Of a stretch of DNA of 25,685 nucleotides, positions 8,054 through 17,114 are shown piece after piece. The notes beneath the pieces were generated by a model. It did no database searches. It was not told the DNA's origin and worked only from the letters and a program-made list of their open reading frames with translations. Position 1 is the stretch's first letter; the number at the start of each line of letters is the position of its first letter. Where the stretch lies: contig DHIR01000100.1 of the NCBI GenBank assembly GCA_002403905.1, positions 15,312 to 40,996 of the forward strand, given 5' to 3'. Made by a program: the position numbers and the translations under genes. This DNA comes from Mucilaginibacter sp. UBA4741 (GTDB lineage: Bacteria > Bacteroidota > Bacteroidia > Sphingobacteriales > Sphingobacteriaceae).

Positions 8054-10060
8054 ATGATAAAACCCATTACGAAAACCAATCATATTAAATTCAACACTGT
8101 TAAAACACTGATCGTTTTTATAACCGTATTACTCAGTATGGCCGGTTATGCCAAAACCTATACGCTTACATCGCCTGACCGGCAGATCAGGATAAACATT
8201 GTGATTGATAAGAATATCAGTTGGTCCGTATCCCGTAATGACGAAACCTTGTTAAAGCTAAGCAGGATGGCCCTTCATCTGAGCAATGGCTTAAAACCGG
8301 GCGAAATGCCGGTAATTATAAAAGATGAAACCAAATCGGTTAATCAAATCATCACTGCTATAATACCCGTACGCAACCGCATTATCCCGGAACAATATAA
8401 TGAGCTTAAATTATTTTTAAAAGATGGCTTTGTTATAACTTTCAGAGCTTATAATGATGGCGCGGCTTACCGGTTTGAGTCTTCATTACCGGGCGAAATT
8501 GAAGTGCTTGATGAGATTGCTGATTTTAACTTTAACCAGGATTGCACCGTTGATATGCCGCAAGATAATGATCCTGATTTGCAGGGAGCCTATGAGCCTG
8601 TATTTAAAGATCAAAAACTATCAGAAATTCCAAAGAGCCAATATGGGTTTTTGCCACTGCATTTAGCAGGCAGCAAAGGCTCAAAGATGGTGCTTACCGA
8701 AGCGGATCTGTATGATTATCCCAATCTGTTTTTCTACGGAACGGCAGGCAATGGCATTACCGCTACCTTCCCTAAAGTGGTGTTAGCAAATAAATTAGAA
8801 AAAGGATCAGACCGAAAAGAGATCGTCACAAAAAAAGCTCCTTATATAGCCAAAACAAAGGGTAGCCGTACGTTCCCCTGGCGGGTATTGATCATTAGTC
8901 CTGATGATAAGGGATTACTACAAACCGACTTAGTTTACAAATTATCAACGTCCAATGTTCTTAAAAATATCGCCTGGATAAAACCAGGCAAAGTAGCCTG
9001 GGACTGGTGGAACGCCAACAATATTTATGGAGTTAATTTCAAGGCCGGAATAAATACAGAAACCTACAAATATTACATCGATTTTGCCGCAGAATATAAA
9101 TTACCCTACATTATTGTAGACGAAGGATGGTCTGTAACCGATGTGAATACATTGGTGCCGGCAGCGGGAATGGATATGCCAGAAATTATCCGCTATGCTA
9201 AAAGTAAAAAGGTAGGCGTAATATTATGGGTGTTATGGCAGCCGTTTGACCGGCAGATGGATAAGGCACTCGACCTGTTTGCGAAATGGGGAGCAGCAGG
9301 CATTAAAGTGGATTTTATGGGTCGCGCCGACCAATACGTTGTTAATTTTTATGAAAGAACTGCCACCGCCACTGCAAAGCGCCATTTACTGGTAGATTTT
9401 CATGGGGCCTACAAACCATCGGGCCTTAACCGCAAATATCCTAACGCTATAAATTTTGAAAGTGTAAGGGGACTGGAGATGAATAAATTTGATGCTACGA
9501 TCACGCCTGAACACAACGTTACCATTCCTTTTACACGCATGGCTGCAGGCCCGGTTGATTATACACCGGGTGCCATGATCAATACTAGTAAAAAGGATTT
9601 CAGGGTTATATTTTCTGAGCCGATGAGCATGGGTACCAGGGTGCAACAAGCCGCTATGTATGTAGTTTATGACGGCCCCTTACAAATGCTGGCCGATAAC
9701 CCATCGGCCTATAAAAGAGAACCCAAGTATACACACTTCATAGCGCAAATACCAACCGTTTGGGACAGAACAATCGGCCTTGCCGGCGAGGACGCCAAAT
9801 ACGTAGTTACAGCGCGCAAAAATGGTAATAAGTGGTATATAGGTGCCATGACCAACTGGGATAGCCGTGAGTTGAATATCCCGCTGACCTTCTTAAATGG
9901 AAAAAGATATAAAGTGCAGATCCTGCAGGATGGCGTAAACGCCGACAAACATCCATCCGATTATCGCTTTACCAATAGTTATGTAAAAGCAGGAGATAAA
10001 CTTTCAATAAAAATGGCATCAGGCGGCGGCTGGGTGGCTGTATTAACACCAATAAATTAA
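8054..10060 (+). CDS. GH97 glycoside hydrolase, retaining alpha-galactosidase type
   Basis: The 668-residue protein has an N-terminal signal/anchor ending near A-G-Y-A (about residue 34), an N-terminal beta-sandwich (about 35-300), a TIM barrel with G-K-V-A-W-D-W-W-N and P-Y-I-I-V-D-E-G-W-S, and a C-terminal beta domain. GH97 contains inverting alpha-glucosidases (SusB) and retaining alpha-galactosidases. The latter use an Asp nucleophile in a K-V-D-F motif, and here Asp420 in I-K-V-D-F-M-G is present. Glu469 or Glu475 in F-E-S-V-R-G-L-E is the candidate acid/base. Hence an exo-acting retaining alpha-galactosidase (or related alpha-glycosidase) in the periplasm is the best call. It is 46 nt downstream of the first operon gene and 11 nt upstream of the next. 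Confidence 0.88.
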   Translation: MIKPITKTNHIKFNTVKTLIVFITVLLSMAGYAKTYTLTSPDRQIRINIVIDKNISWSVSRNDETLLKLSRMALHLSNGLKPGEMPVIIKDETKSVNQIITAIIPVRNRIIPEQYNELKLFLKDGFVITFRAYNDGAAYRFESSLPGEIEVLDEIADFNFNQDCTVDMPQDNDPDLQGAYEPVFKDQKLSEIPKSQYGFLPLHLAGSKGSKMVLTEADLYDYPNLFFYGTAGNGITATFPKVVLANKLEKGSDRKEIVTKKAPYIAKTKGSRTFPWRVLIISPDDKGLLQTDLVYKLSTSNVLKNIAWIKPGKVAWDWWNANNIYGVNFKAGINTETYKYYIDFAAEYKLPYIIVDEGWSVTDVNTLVPAAGMDMPEIIRYAKSKKVGVILWVLWQPFDRQMDKALDLFAKWGAAGIKVDFMGRADQYVVNFYERTATATAKRHLLVDFHGAYKPSGLNRKYPNAINFESVRGLEMNKFDATITPEHNVTIPFTRMAAGPVDYTPGAMINTSKKDFRVIFSEPMSMGTRVQQAAMYVVYDGPLQMLADNPSAYKREPKYTHFIAQIPTVWDRTIGLAGEDAKYVVTARKNGNKWYIGAMTNWDSRELNIPLTFLNGKRYKVQILQDGVNADKHPSDYRFTNSYVKAGDKLSIKMASGGGWVAVLTPIN

Positions 10061-10071
10061 TCGTATCAGAT

Positions 10072-11787
10072 ATGATAACTCCCTCTTTATTTAAAAGATC
10101 GTTCACTATAGCAGGCTTGACTTTGTTGCTGGCTAACACCTTATTAGCACAGGAAACGATACAGATTTATCCAAATCTAAAAACACAGAAAAAGCTCAAG
10201 CTATGCGCCACTTTTGCTAACAATGTTCTTTTTGATAAAGACTCGGCAACGTTTTTATCATCATTTTGCTCCGCGATTGATAAGTATAAAGTTGATATGG
10301 TAAATGCACATCATCTTTCTTCTAATGAGTGGCTCAGCTTTAAAGGGTATGATAAATTAAAACAGACACCCGATCCGGCTCTCATTGCAAAATATCGTTA
10401 TTACTATAAAAGGATTAAAGCTAAAGGTGTATACCTGATAATTGGCGGGCAGGAACCCCTTTATCCAACTGGTTTTTTTGACAAATATCCCGAAATGGCT
10501 AATGTTAATAATGGGAAATTCTGGAAGTTTATAGAAACTAAAACCAAAGAATTTTATGATGCATTGCCCGAAATGGATTGCTACGAAATTTATTTGTGGG
10601 AGAGCGATATGGTTAATGATAACAAAATGTTCTCAGAGCTTACCTACAATAAAGTTTCAGGGTATCCTTACTATTCTTATGCTGATTATATCAAATATAT
10701 GCTGGATGCGCTTTCGCGTGCGGCAAATAGTAAACGTAAAGATTTTATGCTGTTAACCTTTAGCCATTTCCAGTTTCAGGAACAAATTTTGACGGATGCG
10801 CTGAAAAAGAGAGATAAGAATTATCCTTTCCTGTTGGATCATAAATCCCAGCCCGGAGATTGGGATACCTTCAAGCCGGCTAATAATATTATGCAAACCA
10901 TTACGGATATGCCTGCCCAATTGCAATTTGACGGAGCAGGGGAGTATTGGGGGCAATCACTTTTACCATATTGTTATCCGGAAGAAATTCAGGCCCGTGT
11001 GCAAAACGCTTTATCTAAAAATCAAAACATTAATACGTTGAGCATGCGGATAAACTGGACACTGGGTAGTGTGTTTGGCAAACCTAATGAAGTTAATTTT
11101 TACGCGCTCTCAAAGCTTGCTACCGATCCTTTTACACCAATTGAGCAAATATGGAAAGGCTGGGCAACAGAGCGGTTTGGTGAAAAAGCTTCGGATAAGG
11201 TTATTTCAGCACTGAAACGTACGGATAATATCGGGAAGAAAATTTTCTACATAGATGGCGTTTGGGTATTTAATCATTCGGCATTTGCACCGTTAAGCTA
11301 TGTGGAATCGCACTTTGTAAACTATGTTAAGTGTATGTCTGAATTAAAATCTGAAGATATTATGGGTAACTATCGCATGAATGAGTTGATGAATTATCCG
11401 CGTGAATATTTAATTGACGGTGTATTGGCTGACAGGGACGAAGCTTTAAGGTTAAACGCATTATCACTAAATGATATTGAAAATACAAAAGCAGACCTAA
11501 AAGCCGATGATTACAATATGCTAAAGACCCAGTTAACAAGGCAGCGCGATCTGGCCAGTGCTTCTAAATTACAGATGGAGGCATTTTTCAGGTATCGTAT
11601 TGAAAAGCTAAACGCACCCGAAAAAGGCGAAAAAAACAGGCAGAAATTAGCAGCCTGTTTAAGCAAAATTGAAAAGATGGCAAAAGATGTAGAACAGACC
11701 TACGGAAATAATTTCCAGCTGTTAACTCCTGCTTTGCTTCGTGATTATGCTAAGGATACCAGGATTGCACTGGCAAATAAAAATTAA
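10072..11787 (+). CDS. Unassigned secreted protein with GH67-like motifs
   Basis: The 571-residue protein has a signal peptide cut near residue 26 (L-L-A-Q). I know no exact family. The barrel-like part (about 40-340) has I-Y-L-W-E-S-D with Glu177, and D-G-A-G-E-Y-W-G-Q with Glu291. The latter resembles the Q-E-Y-x-G-Q region of GH67 alpha-glucuronidases. Further on, V-N-F-Y-A-L-S-K-L-A followed by P-I-E-Q-I-W-K-G-W resembles the GH67 stretch in which the barrel passes into the helical C-terminal domain, and residues 360-571 look mostly alpha-helical. Unlike true GH67 (about 670-730 residues) the N-terminal domain is missing or very short. A role in removing a uronic acid or similar sugar is a hypothesis. 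It sits in the operon between GH97 and an esterase. Confidence 0.6.
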   Translation: MITPSLFKRSFTIAGLTLLLANTLLAQETIQIYPNLKTQKKLKLCATFANNVLFDKDSATFLSSFCSAIDKYKVDMVNAHHLSSNEWLSFKGYDKLKQTPDPALIAKYRYYYKRIKAKGVYLIIGGQEPLYPTGFFDKYPEMANVNNGKFWKFIETKTKEFYDALPEMDCYEIYLWESDMVNDNKMFSELTYNKVSGYPYYSYADYIKYMLDALSRAANSKRKDFMLLTFSHFQFQEQILTDALKKRDKNYPFLLDHKSQPGDWDTFKPANNIMQTITDMPAQLQFDGAGEYWGQSLLPYCYPEEIQARVQNALSKNQNINTLSMRINWTLGSVFGKPNEVNFYALSKLATDPFTPIEQIWKGWATERFGEKASDKVISALKRTDNIGKKIFYIDGVWVFNHSAFAPLSYVESHFVNYVKCMSELKSEDIMGNYRMNELMNYPREYLIDGVLADRDEALRLNALSLNDIENTKADLKADDYNMLKTQLTRQRDLASASKLQMEAFFRYRIEKLNAPEKGEKNRQKLAACLSKIEKMAKDVEQTYGNNFQLLTPALLRDYAKDTRIALANKN

Positions 11788-11804
11788 ATTTATAGCATAT
11801 TGTT

Positions 11805-13079
11805 ATGGTAAAAAAATATAAACAATGCCTGGTATTAGTAGCGATAGCTTTAGGTAGTTGCGCTAATTCAGTAGCCCAGACCCCGGCTACGCTTTCAGGT
11901 AACCTGGTTGAATTTCATCAGCGCAATGGCTTGCCTAACTTTTTCAAAAAGACAAAATCAGGCAGGCCCATAACAGTGGCCTATATTGGCGGCAGTATTA
12001 CCGAAGCAAGCCACGGCTGGCGTGATATGAGCTTTGACTGGCTGGTCGGGAAATATCCTACTGCTGCTTTTAAGCAGGTAGATGCTACTGTTGGCGGCAC
12101 CGGCTCTAATTTAGGTGTGTTCCGTATGGATCAGGATGTGCTGAGCCATAAGCCGGATTTGCTTTTTGTAGAATTTGCTACTAATGATGGCGGTCCGGCC
12201 GAAGGAATCTATCGCAGTATTGAAGGTATAGTTCGTAAAACATGGCGCCAAAACCCAAATACAGATATTTGCTTTGTATACACCGTTGCCGAAATTAATA
12301 TTAAAGCCCTGCAAGGAGGCAATTATCAAAATACAGCTGCGGCCATGGAGAAAATTGCTGAGCATTATCATATCCCGTCTATCCACATGGGGGTAGAGGT
12401 GATCAAATTGCTTGACTCGGGCAAATTGGTTTTTACCGGTATTCCCGAGGAACATCCTGATAAAATAGTATTTACTAAAGATCGTACACATCCCTTATCA
12501 GCCTCGGGGCATCCTATATATCTGCGGGTTGTAGCCAGGAGTTTTGAAAAAATGGAAAATGTTGCTGCTGATGTAAAACACGCATTACCCGAGCCCTATA
12601 TAAAAGATAATTGGGACGAGGCGCAGATGGTACCATTATCAAAATTAAAAGTCAAGAACGATTGGGAAACCTTAGCACCTGATGATTCTATCGCTAAAAA
12701 GTTTACCAAATATATGCCCGTATTATATAAGGCCAAAGTGCCGGGAGCCTCATTTACCATAAAATTTAATGGTAAGGTTTTAGGTGTGTATGATCTGGTA
12801 GGCCCTAAAAGCGGGATTGTAGATGTTGTTATAGACGGGCAGCCGCCAATCCAGATTTTTAGATTTGACCAATGGGCAAATAACTATCGTAAAAACGCTT
12901 TCTTTTTAAAAGACCTGCCTGATGGCGACCACACCGTTACCTTTAACGTTACCGGAAGAGCGTTTGACAAGGCAAAGCTTTTAGCTATAAAAAAGATAAC
13001 CATAACCGATCCTTCCTTATATGCAGAGAACAGTTGGTTTGTTAATAATATACTAATAGTTGGCAAGCTGATCGATTAA
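11805..13079 (+). CDS. SGNH/GDSL hydrolase with C-terminal beta domain, possible lipoprotein
   Basis: The 424-residue product shows SGNH blocks in order: G-G-S-I-T with Ser64 (Gly in place of the Asp of classic G-D-S), a Gly in T-G-S-N-L-G, F-A-T-N-D-G-G supplying the Asn, and D-R-T-H-P with Asp226 and His229. The last 150 residues form a beta-rich module (for example S-F-T-I-K-F-N-G-K and F-F-L-K-D-L-P-D-G-D-H) that may bind carbohydrate. The N-terminus has L-G-S-C with Cys19 in lipobox position, but S-V-A-Q|T also allows ordinary signal peptidase cleavage, so anchoring is uncertain. A carbohydrate deacetylase role fits the operon. The gene starts 17 nt after the previous stop. Confidence 0.75.
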   Translation: MVKKYKQCLVLVAIALGSCANSVAQTPATLSGNLVEFHQRNGLPNFFKKTKSGRPITVAYIGGSITEASHGWRDMSFDWLVGKYPTAAFKQVDATVGGTGSNLGVFRMDQDVLSHKPDLLFVEFATNDGGPAEGIYRSIEGIVRKTWRQNPNTDICFVYTVAEINIKALQGGNYQNTAAAMEKIAEHYHIPSIHMGVEVIKLLDSGKLVFTGIPEEHPDKIVFTKDRTHPLSASGHPIYLRVVARSFEKMENVAADVKHALPEPYIKDNWDEAQMVPLSKLKVKNDWETLAPDDSIAKKFTKYMPVLYKAKVPGASFTIKFNGKVLGVYDLVGPKSGIVDVVIDGQPPIQIFRFDQWANNYRKNAFFLKDLPDGDHTVTFNVTGRAFDKAKLLAIKKITITDPSLYAENSWFVNNILIVGKLID

Positions 13080-13121
13080 AATCAGCAAATAAAACAAAAC
13101 AAAATTTTAAAGCCTGTAAGG

Positions 13122-16100
13122 ATGAAAATAAAAAAACAATGCTGTAATAATTTAAAGAATTTGCTAACGCTTATATTTTTTATCGTTTGCAATTCGTCAA
13201 TAGCGCAAGTTAAACCAACCCTTTTTAAAAATGGCCAGGCTGTTTTTGTATTAAAGGATGAAGTTAAAAATCCATTTTATTGGTGGCCCACAACCTTGCT
13301 GCGTTACCAGGTACAGTTTGATAAGCCGGTTAACCCTGATAACTTTACCCTTAACGATAACACGGGTAAACAAATTCCTTTTCAGCTAACAAAAACTAAA
13401 CCCGGCAGTGAACTATTTACGTTGAGTGTTTTAAGCGGCCTTAATCCCGGTGAAAGCAAAAGTTTTGTGTTAAAAGCCGGCGGGACTGCACAGCACTTTG
13501 CTAATGTAACCACGCAAACAGAGGGTAAGTACATTACCATAAAAACAAATAAGTTAACGGTACAGATTCCAAATTCGCAGCAAATAAATGGCGCGGCTCC
13601 CGGCCCGGTTATGCGTATTGGTCGCTTGCAGCAGGCTACTATGGGGCAATCCGTTTTTAACACAGGTACCAAGCAGTTAAAAGAGATTATAACACAGAAA
13701 ATATCATCAGGGCCAATTTTTGCTGCTTATAAAGTTAAATACCTGTTTAAAGATGGTGCCAGCTATAGCGCAACTGTAAAGTGTATACAGGATTATGATT
13801 TTATAGAGTTAAACGAAGAGGCTACCGGCATAAAGAAAGACGACAACGTAGCCTGGAAAATGAACTGGCCCGATTTTCATCCAACCCATAGACAGGCGCC
13901 AAATCATCCTTATGGAGTTGCTACCGATAAACCCGGGTTTGCCCGTTACAATTGGGAAACCATGGATCAGAAAACATTAAACTACCATCTGGGCGTTATG
14001 CCTCCCGAAAAGGAAGCCACAAAAATTCCGTTTGAGGTTGGTTTATATGAGCCATGGCCGGCAGATAGGGTAGTTACCTCTGCCTTGTTTTGGGATGAAA
14101 AAATAGACCAGTCGATGGGGGTTTTTATAACCGATGCCGCTAAGTGGAATGATGAAGATTATGGAATATGGAGATCTTCGAAAATATTGACCCTCACATT
14201 TTACTATGGCAATAATCTGCTTAGCTGGGTATACCCGGTTTCGGCAGGTACACGGGCTACCGCCATAAGTTGCTACGCCCATCAAAAGGATATTGATTTT
14301 ATGAATAACCTGGAGACATTGACCAAGCCCATAAATGATCCTTTTGGTTTTCATGTGCGTACTAAAATTTCGCCGTTATCCTACAATCACTTTTTACAAA
14401 ATAGGTATGGTACCATTCACCTGGATATGGTTAAAGACTGGGTGCTTACCTATCCCGACTCGCTGCCTTTGCAACCTGTTGTGTTTAAAACCAGCAAGCA
14501 AAAAAATGCACAGGGTTTGGCAATGGCCTTTTTAAGCGATGGGTACAATTCTGAACTAACAATTAGCGGTACCCGGCAAAACAGTGGTTATGGGCCAACA
14601 AGTTCACGTCAGTTTACTGATAGCTGGCTTAATTCCTTCAATCGCCTTTACCCGGAAATGAATAAAGAACAAAAAGCCAGAACAGCGGCCATGTATCTTT
14701 TCCAGGCCTATATAGCGGCTGGCGAAGAGTATATGCCTATGAAGTATATGTTGAGCGGGCATCCTAATTTTTTGGCGGATGTAAAAACCATCCCGGCCCT
14801 TGCGGGCTACCAGTTTCCCAAACACCCGGAAGCAGTAAACTGGGCAGATCAGTTTGAGAAATATATAGATCTGAACACGCACAATCATACCCGCCCATCT
14901 GTAAAAACCTGGGATGCTCAAGGGGGGCGCTGGACCGAGAATCTGGGTACCTATGTATGGGCCTTTTTACGTCCTACACTGCGCACCGGTTACGTTTTAC
15001 AACAATCAGAAAACGGTCGCAACAGGATAGCCGGTGCAGATATCGCTTCTGTAGGTTCATGGATCTTAAACGCGTTATCTGCTCCTTATGATGGCGAATC
15101 AACAGACTATTACCGGGATTCAACAGGTAAACTGGAAGCGCATTTTTGGGGTATTGCAGATAAAAAAGACGGGCCTCGCCGTGTGCACCCCCCGCAGGGT
15201 GCGCATGCTGAACGCCGTAAACCACCACGTTCATTCTGGCTTTTAGGGACTATGCTCAATAATTATGATCCTTTATTAGCAGAACATCTGCGTTATGTAA
15301 GCAAACCTACTGATGATGATATGGAAGCTTTTGTTGAGGACAATGATGCGTTTAACATTATGTACCCAACAGCCAATTATGATAAAGGCACCAAACCTGA
15401 TTTTAAAAGTATTAAAATGACAGGTTACGGTACCATTTTGCGGGCAGCTGTAAATACACCTGATGAGCTATCTATCCATTTGGGCCAGATAGATGATGGC
15501 CCTAATTATCGTACAGGTGTAGCCGGGCAGGGTGGTTCGGGCATAATCTATTTTTATGCGGGCGGTAAATCATACAGCCATAACGGGAGGGAAGATGTTG
15601 GCGACCGCTATGTTGATGATGTGGATCTGTTAACCACATTTGGCGTTTATAAAAATGGCAGCTTTAAATCAATAGGCCAAAACGTATTAAGCAGGCCGCT
15701 TTATAATTTAGGTACGGGGCAGTTTACAGAAATTGTACCCTCAAAAACCAGCGGCTATTCCTGGCCCGATTACCAAAGCCGCAGTATTATGCTGATAGGC
15801 TCAGATTATTTTATTACTTATGACGATGTTTATAATGATAACATCCCCGGCAGATTTTCGTGGTTTACTCATCCTAAAGAAGAACTACCATATATTCAGA
15901 TCATAAAAGCCGGAACCGATCCGCGGGTTGGTTATAAAAAAACATTAATTACCGGCGAAGAATCAAAAGGTGTTTGGTACGATATGCTTGGCGATTGCCT
16001 TGCCCTTGTATCGCACAAAAAAGGATTTAAAGCTATGCGTACCGTTTATGGTGCAAAAGTTACAGCACCGGATAAACCAACAGATTTTATCTTCCGGAAT

Positions 16101-17105
16101 GATAAACAGGTAACGGTTGACGAAGCCGATATGAGTTTTACAGGCACTGCGGGTTATATGCGCATTTACCCGGATCAAAGCCAGGAACTGTCGTTATTTC
16201 ATGGCAGCCGGATAGGTAACGGCGATTTTACCATAACTACCGATGACCCAGACGCCGGTATAAGCGCGCAGCTTGGTAAAAGCGGTTTTATTAGCGGGCA
16301 ATATTATAATTTAAAGCCCTCTGCTATTACCTTTACGTTTAAGGAGGCAGCAGGTGTGCAACAAAATTTCTTCATAGATGGTGCTAAAGCTGTTGTAGAG
16401 ATAAAAGGCAACAGTGTTACCGTTCATTTCGCAGCTGGCAATCATCAATGGCAGATCACCAAAGGATTGCCCATACCGGCCAGGCCTGAGATTCTATATT
16501 CAGAGGATGACCACAGCCGGGTGCATTTAAAATTTGTTCCCTCGGCAGGTGCGGCTAAATATACTATCGAACTAAGCTATGATAATGGCGAAACCTGGGA
16601 AAATATTGGTGAAACTACAACAGATAGCTTTGTGGTAAAAGCAAATGCCGGAACTAAAAAGGCGCATGTACGTGTAATGGCAATCAATAAGGAGCATCAA
16701 AGCGAAGCTTCGGCTGCTTACCCGGTTTATTTTACAGATGATAAGCCATATTATCCTGATGGATTGCGGACGTATCTCGCCGGCAACAATAAAATAAAAC
16801 TTAGCTGGGGTAAAGTTTTAGGGGTTAGTGGTTACAAGATCTATCGCCGTAAATTAGGCGAACAAACTTATCATGTAGTTTACCAGGGTACAGGTAATGC
16901 TGTGGACGATCAATTAAAGACAACCGGTGTGTTGTATGAATATGTGGTATCAGCCATTAACAAAAATGGCGACGGCCAGTTGAGTAACCCGGTTTCGACC
17001 GATCCGAAAAGTTGGTTACATTGGGACCCACAGCCGGGTGAACGGTTCAGACGTACTGCTTCAAAAGAAGTGGCAGACAAAAGCGAATTATATTATCCGA
17101 AATAA
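13122..17105 (+). CDS. Large secreted polysaccharide-lyase-like protein with two FN3 domains
   Basis: The 1327-residue product has a signal peptide cut near residue 28 (S-I-A-Q). Residues about 30-430 are beta-rich. Residues about 480-700 are helical with many Trp, Tyr and His, as in an (alpha/alpha)-barrel (T-A-A-M-Y-L-F-Q-A-Y-I-A-A-G, N-L-G-T-Y-V-W-A-F-L-R-P). Residues about 730-1110 form a beta-sandwich with G-G-S-G-I-I-Y-F-Y-A-G-G-K-S-Y, resembling the sandwich of toroid-type lyases (heparinase II/III and related). Two fibronectin type III domains follow (about 1118-1208 and 1210-1305). No PL family can be named from reading alone; a relation to the exo-rhamnogalacturonan lyase group is possible. 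It is the best candidate for attack on a uronic-acid backbone. It is a single intact frame 42 nt after the SGNH gene. Confidence 0.6.
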   Translation: MKIKKQCCNNLKNLLTLIFFIVCNSSIAQVKPTLFKNGQAVFVLKDEVKNPFYWWPTTLLRYQVQFDKPVNPDNFTLNDNTGKQIPFQLTKTKPGSELFTLSVLSGLNPGESKSFVLKAGGTAQHFANVTTQTEGKYITIKTNKLTVQIPNSQQINGAAPGPVMRIGRLQQATMGQSVFNTGTKQLKEIITQKISSGPIFAAYKVKYLFKDGASYSATVKCIQDYDFIELNEEATGIKKDDNVAWKMNWPDFHPTHRQAPNHPYGVATDKPGFARYNWETMDQKTLNYHLGVMPPEKEATKIPFEVGLYEPWPADRVVTSALFWDEKIDQSMGVFITDAAKWNDEDYGIWRSSKILTLTFYYGNNLLSWVYPVSAGTRATAISCYAHQKDIDFMNNLETLTKPINDPFGFHVRTKISPLSYNHFLQNRYGTIHLDMVKDWVLTYPDSLPLQPVVFKTSKQKNAQGLAMAFLSDGYNSELTISGTRQNSGYGPTSSRQFTDSWLNSFNRLYPEMNKEQKARTAAMYLFQAYIAAGEEYMPMKYMLSGHPNFLADVKTIPALAGYQFPKHPEAVNWADQFEKYIDLNTHNHTRPSVKTWDAQGGRWTENLGTYVWAFLRPTLRTGYVLQQSENGRNRIAGADIASVGSWILNALSAPYDGESTDYYRDSTGKLEAHFWGIADKKDGPRRVHPPQGAHAERRKPPRSFWLLGTMLNNYDPLLAEHLRYVSKPTDDDMEAFVEDNDAFNIMYPTANYDKGTKPDFKSIKMTGYGTILRAAVNTPDELSIHLGQIDDGPNYRTGVAGQGGSGIIYFYAGGKSYSHNGREDVGDRYVDDVDLLTTFGVYKNGSFKSIGQNVLSRPLYNLGTGQFTEIVPSKTSGYSWPDYQSRSIMLIGSDYFITYDDVYNDNIPGRFSWFTHPKEELPYIQIIKAGTDPRVGYKKTLITGEESKGVWYDMLGDCLALVSHKKGFKAMRTVYGAKVTAPDKPTDFIFRNDKQVTVDEADMSFTGTAGYMRIYPDQSQELSLFHGSRIGNGDFTITTDDPDAGISAQLGKSGFISGQYYNLKPSAITFTFKEAAGVQQNFFIDGAKAVVEIKGNSVTVHFAAGNHQWQITKGLPIPARPEILYSEDDHSRVHLKFVPSAGAAKYTIELSYDNGETWENIGETTTDSFVVKANAGTKKAHVRVMAINKEHQSEASAAYPVYFTDDKPYYPDGLRTYLAGNNKIKLSWGKVLGVSGYKIYRRKLGEQTYHVVYQGTGNAVDDQLKTTGVLYEYVVSAINKNGDGQLSNPVSTDPKSWLHWDPQPGERFRRTASKEVADKSELYYPK

Positions 17106-17114
17106 ATAGCAGAT

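Noticed and set aside
12111..12491. 126-codon minus-strand frame inside the SGNH gene
   Set aside because: It is antisense to an intact gene with a complete catalytic motif set; no signal peptide or family motif is seen.
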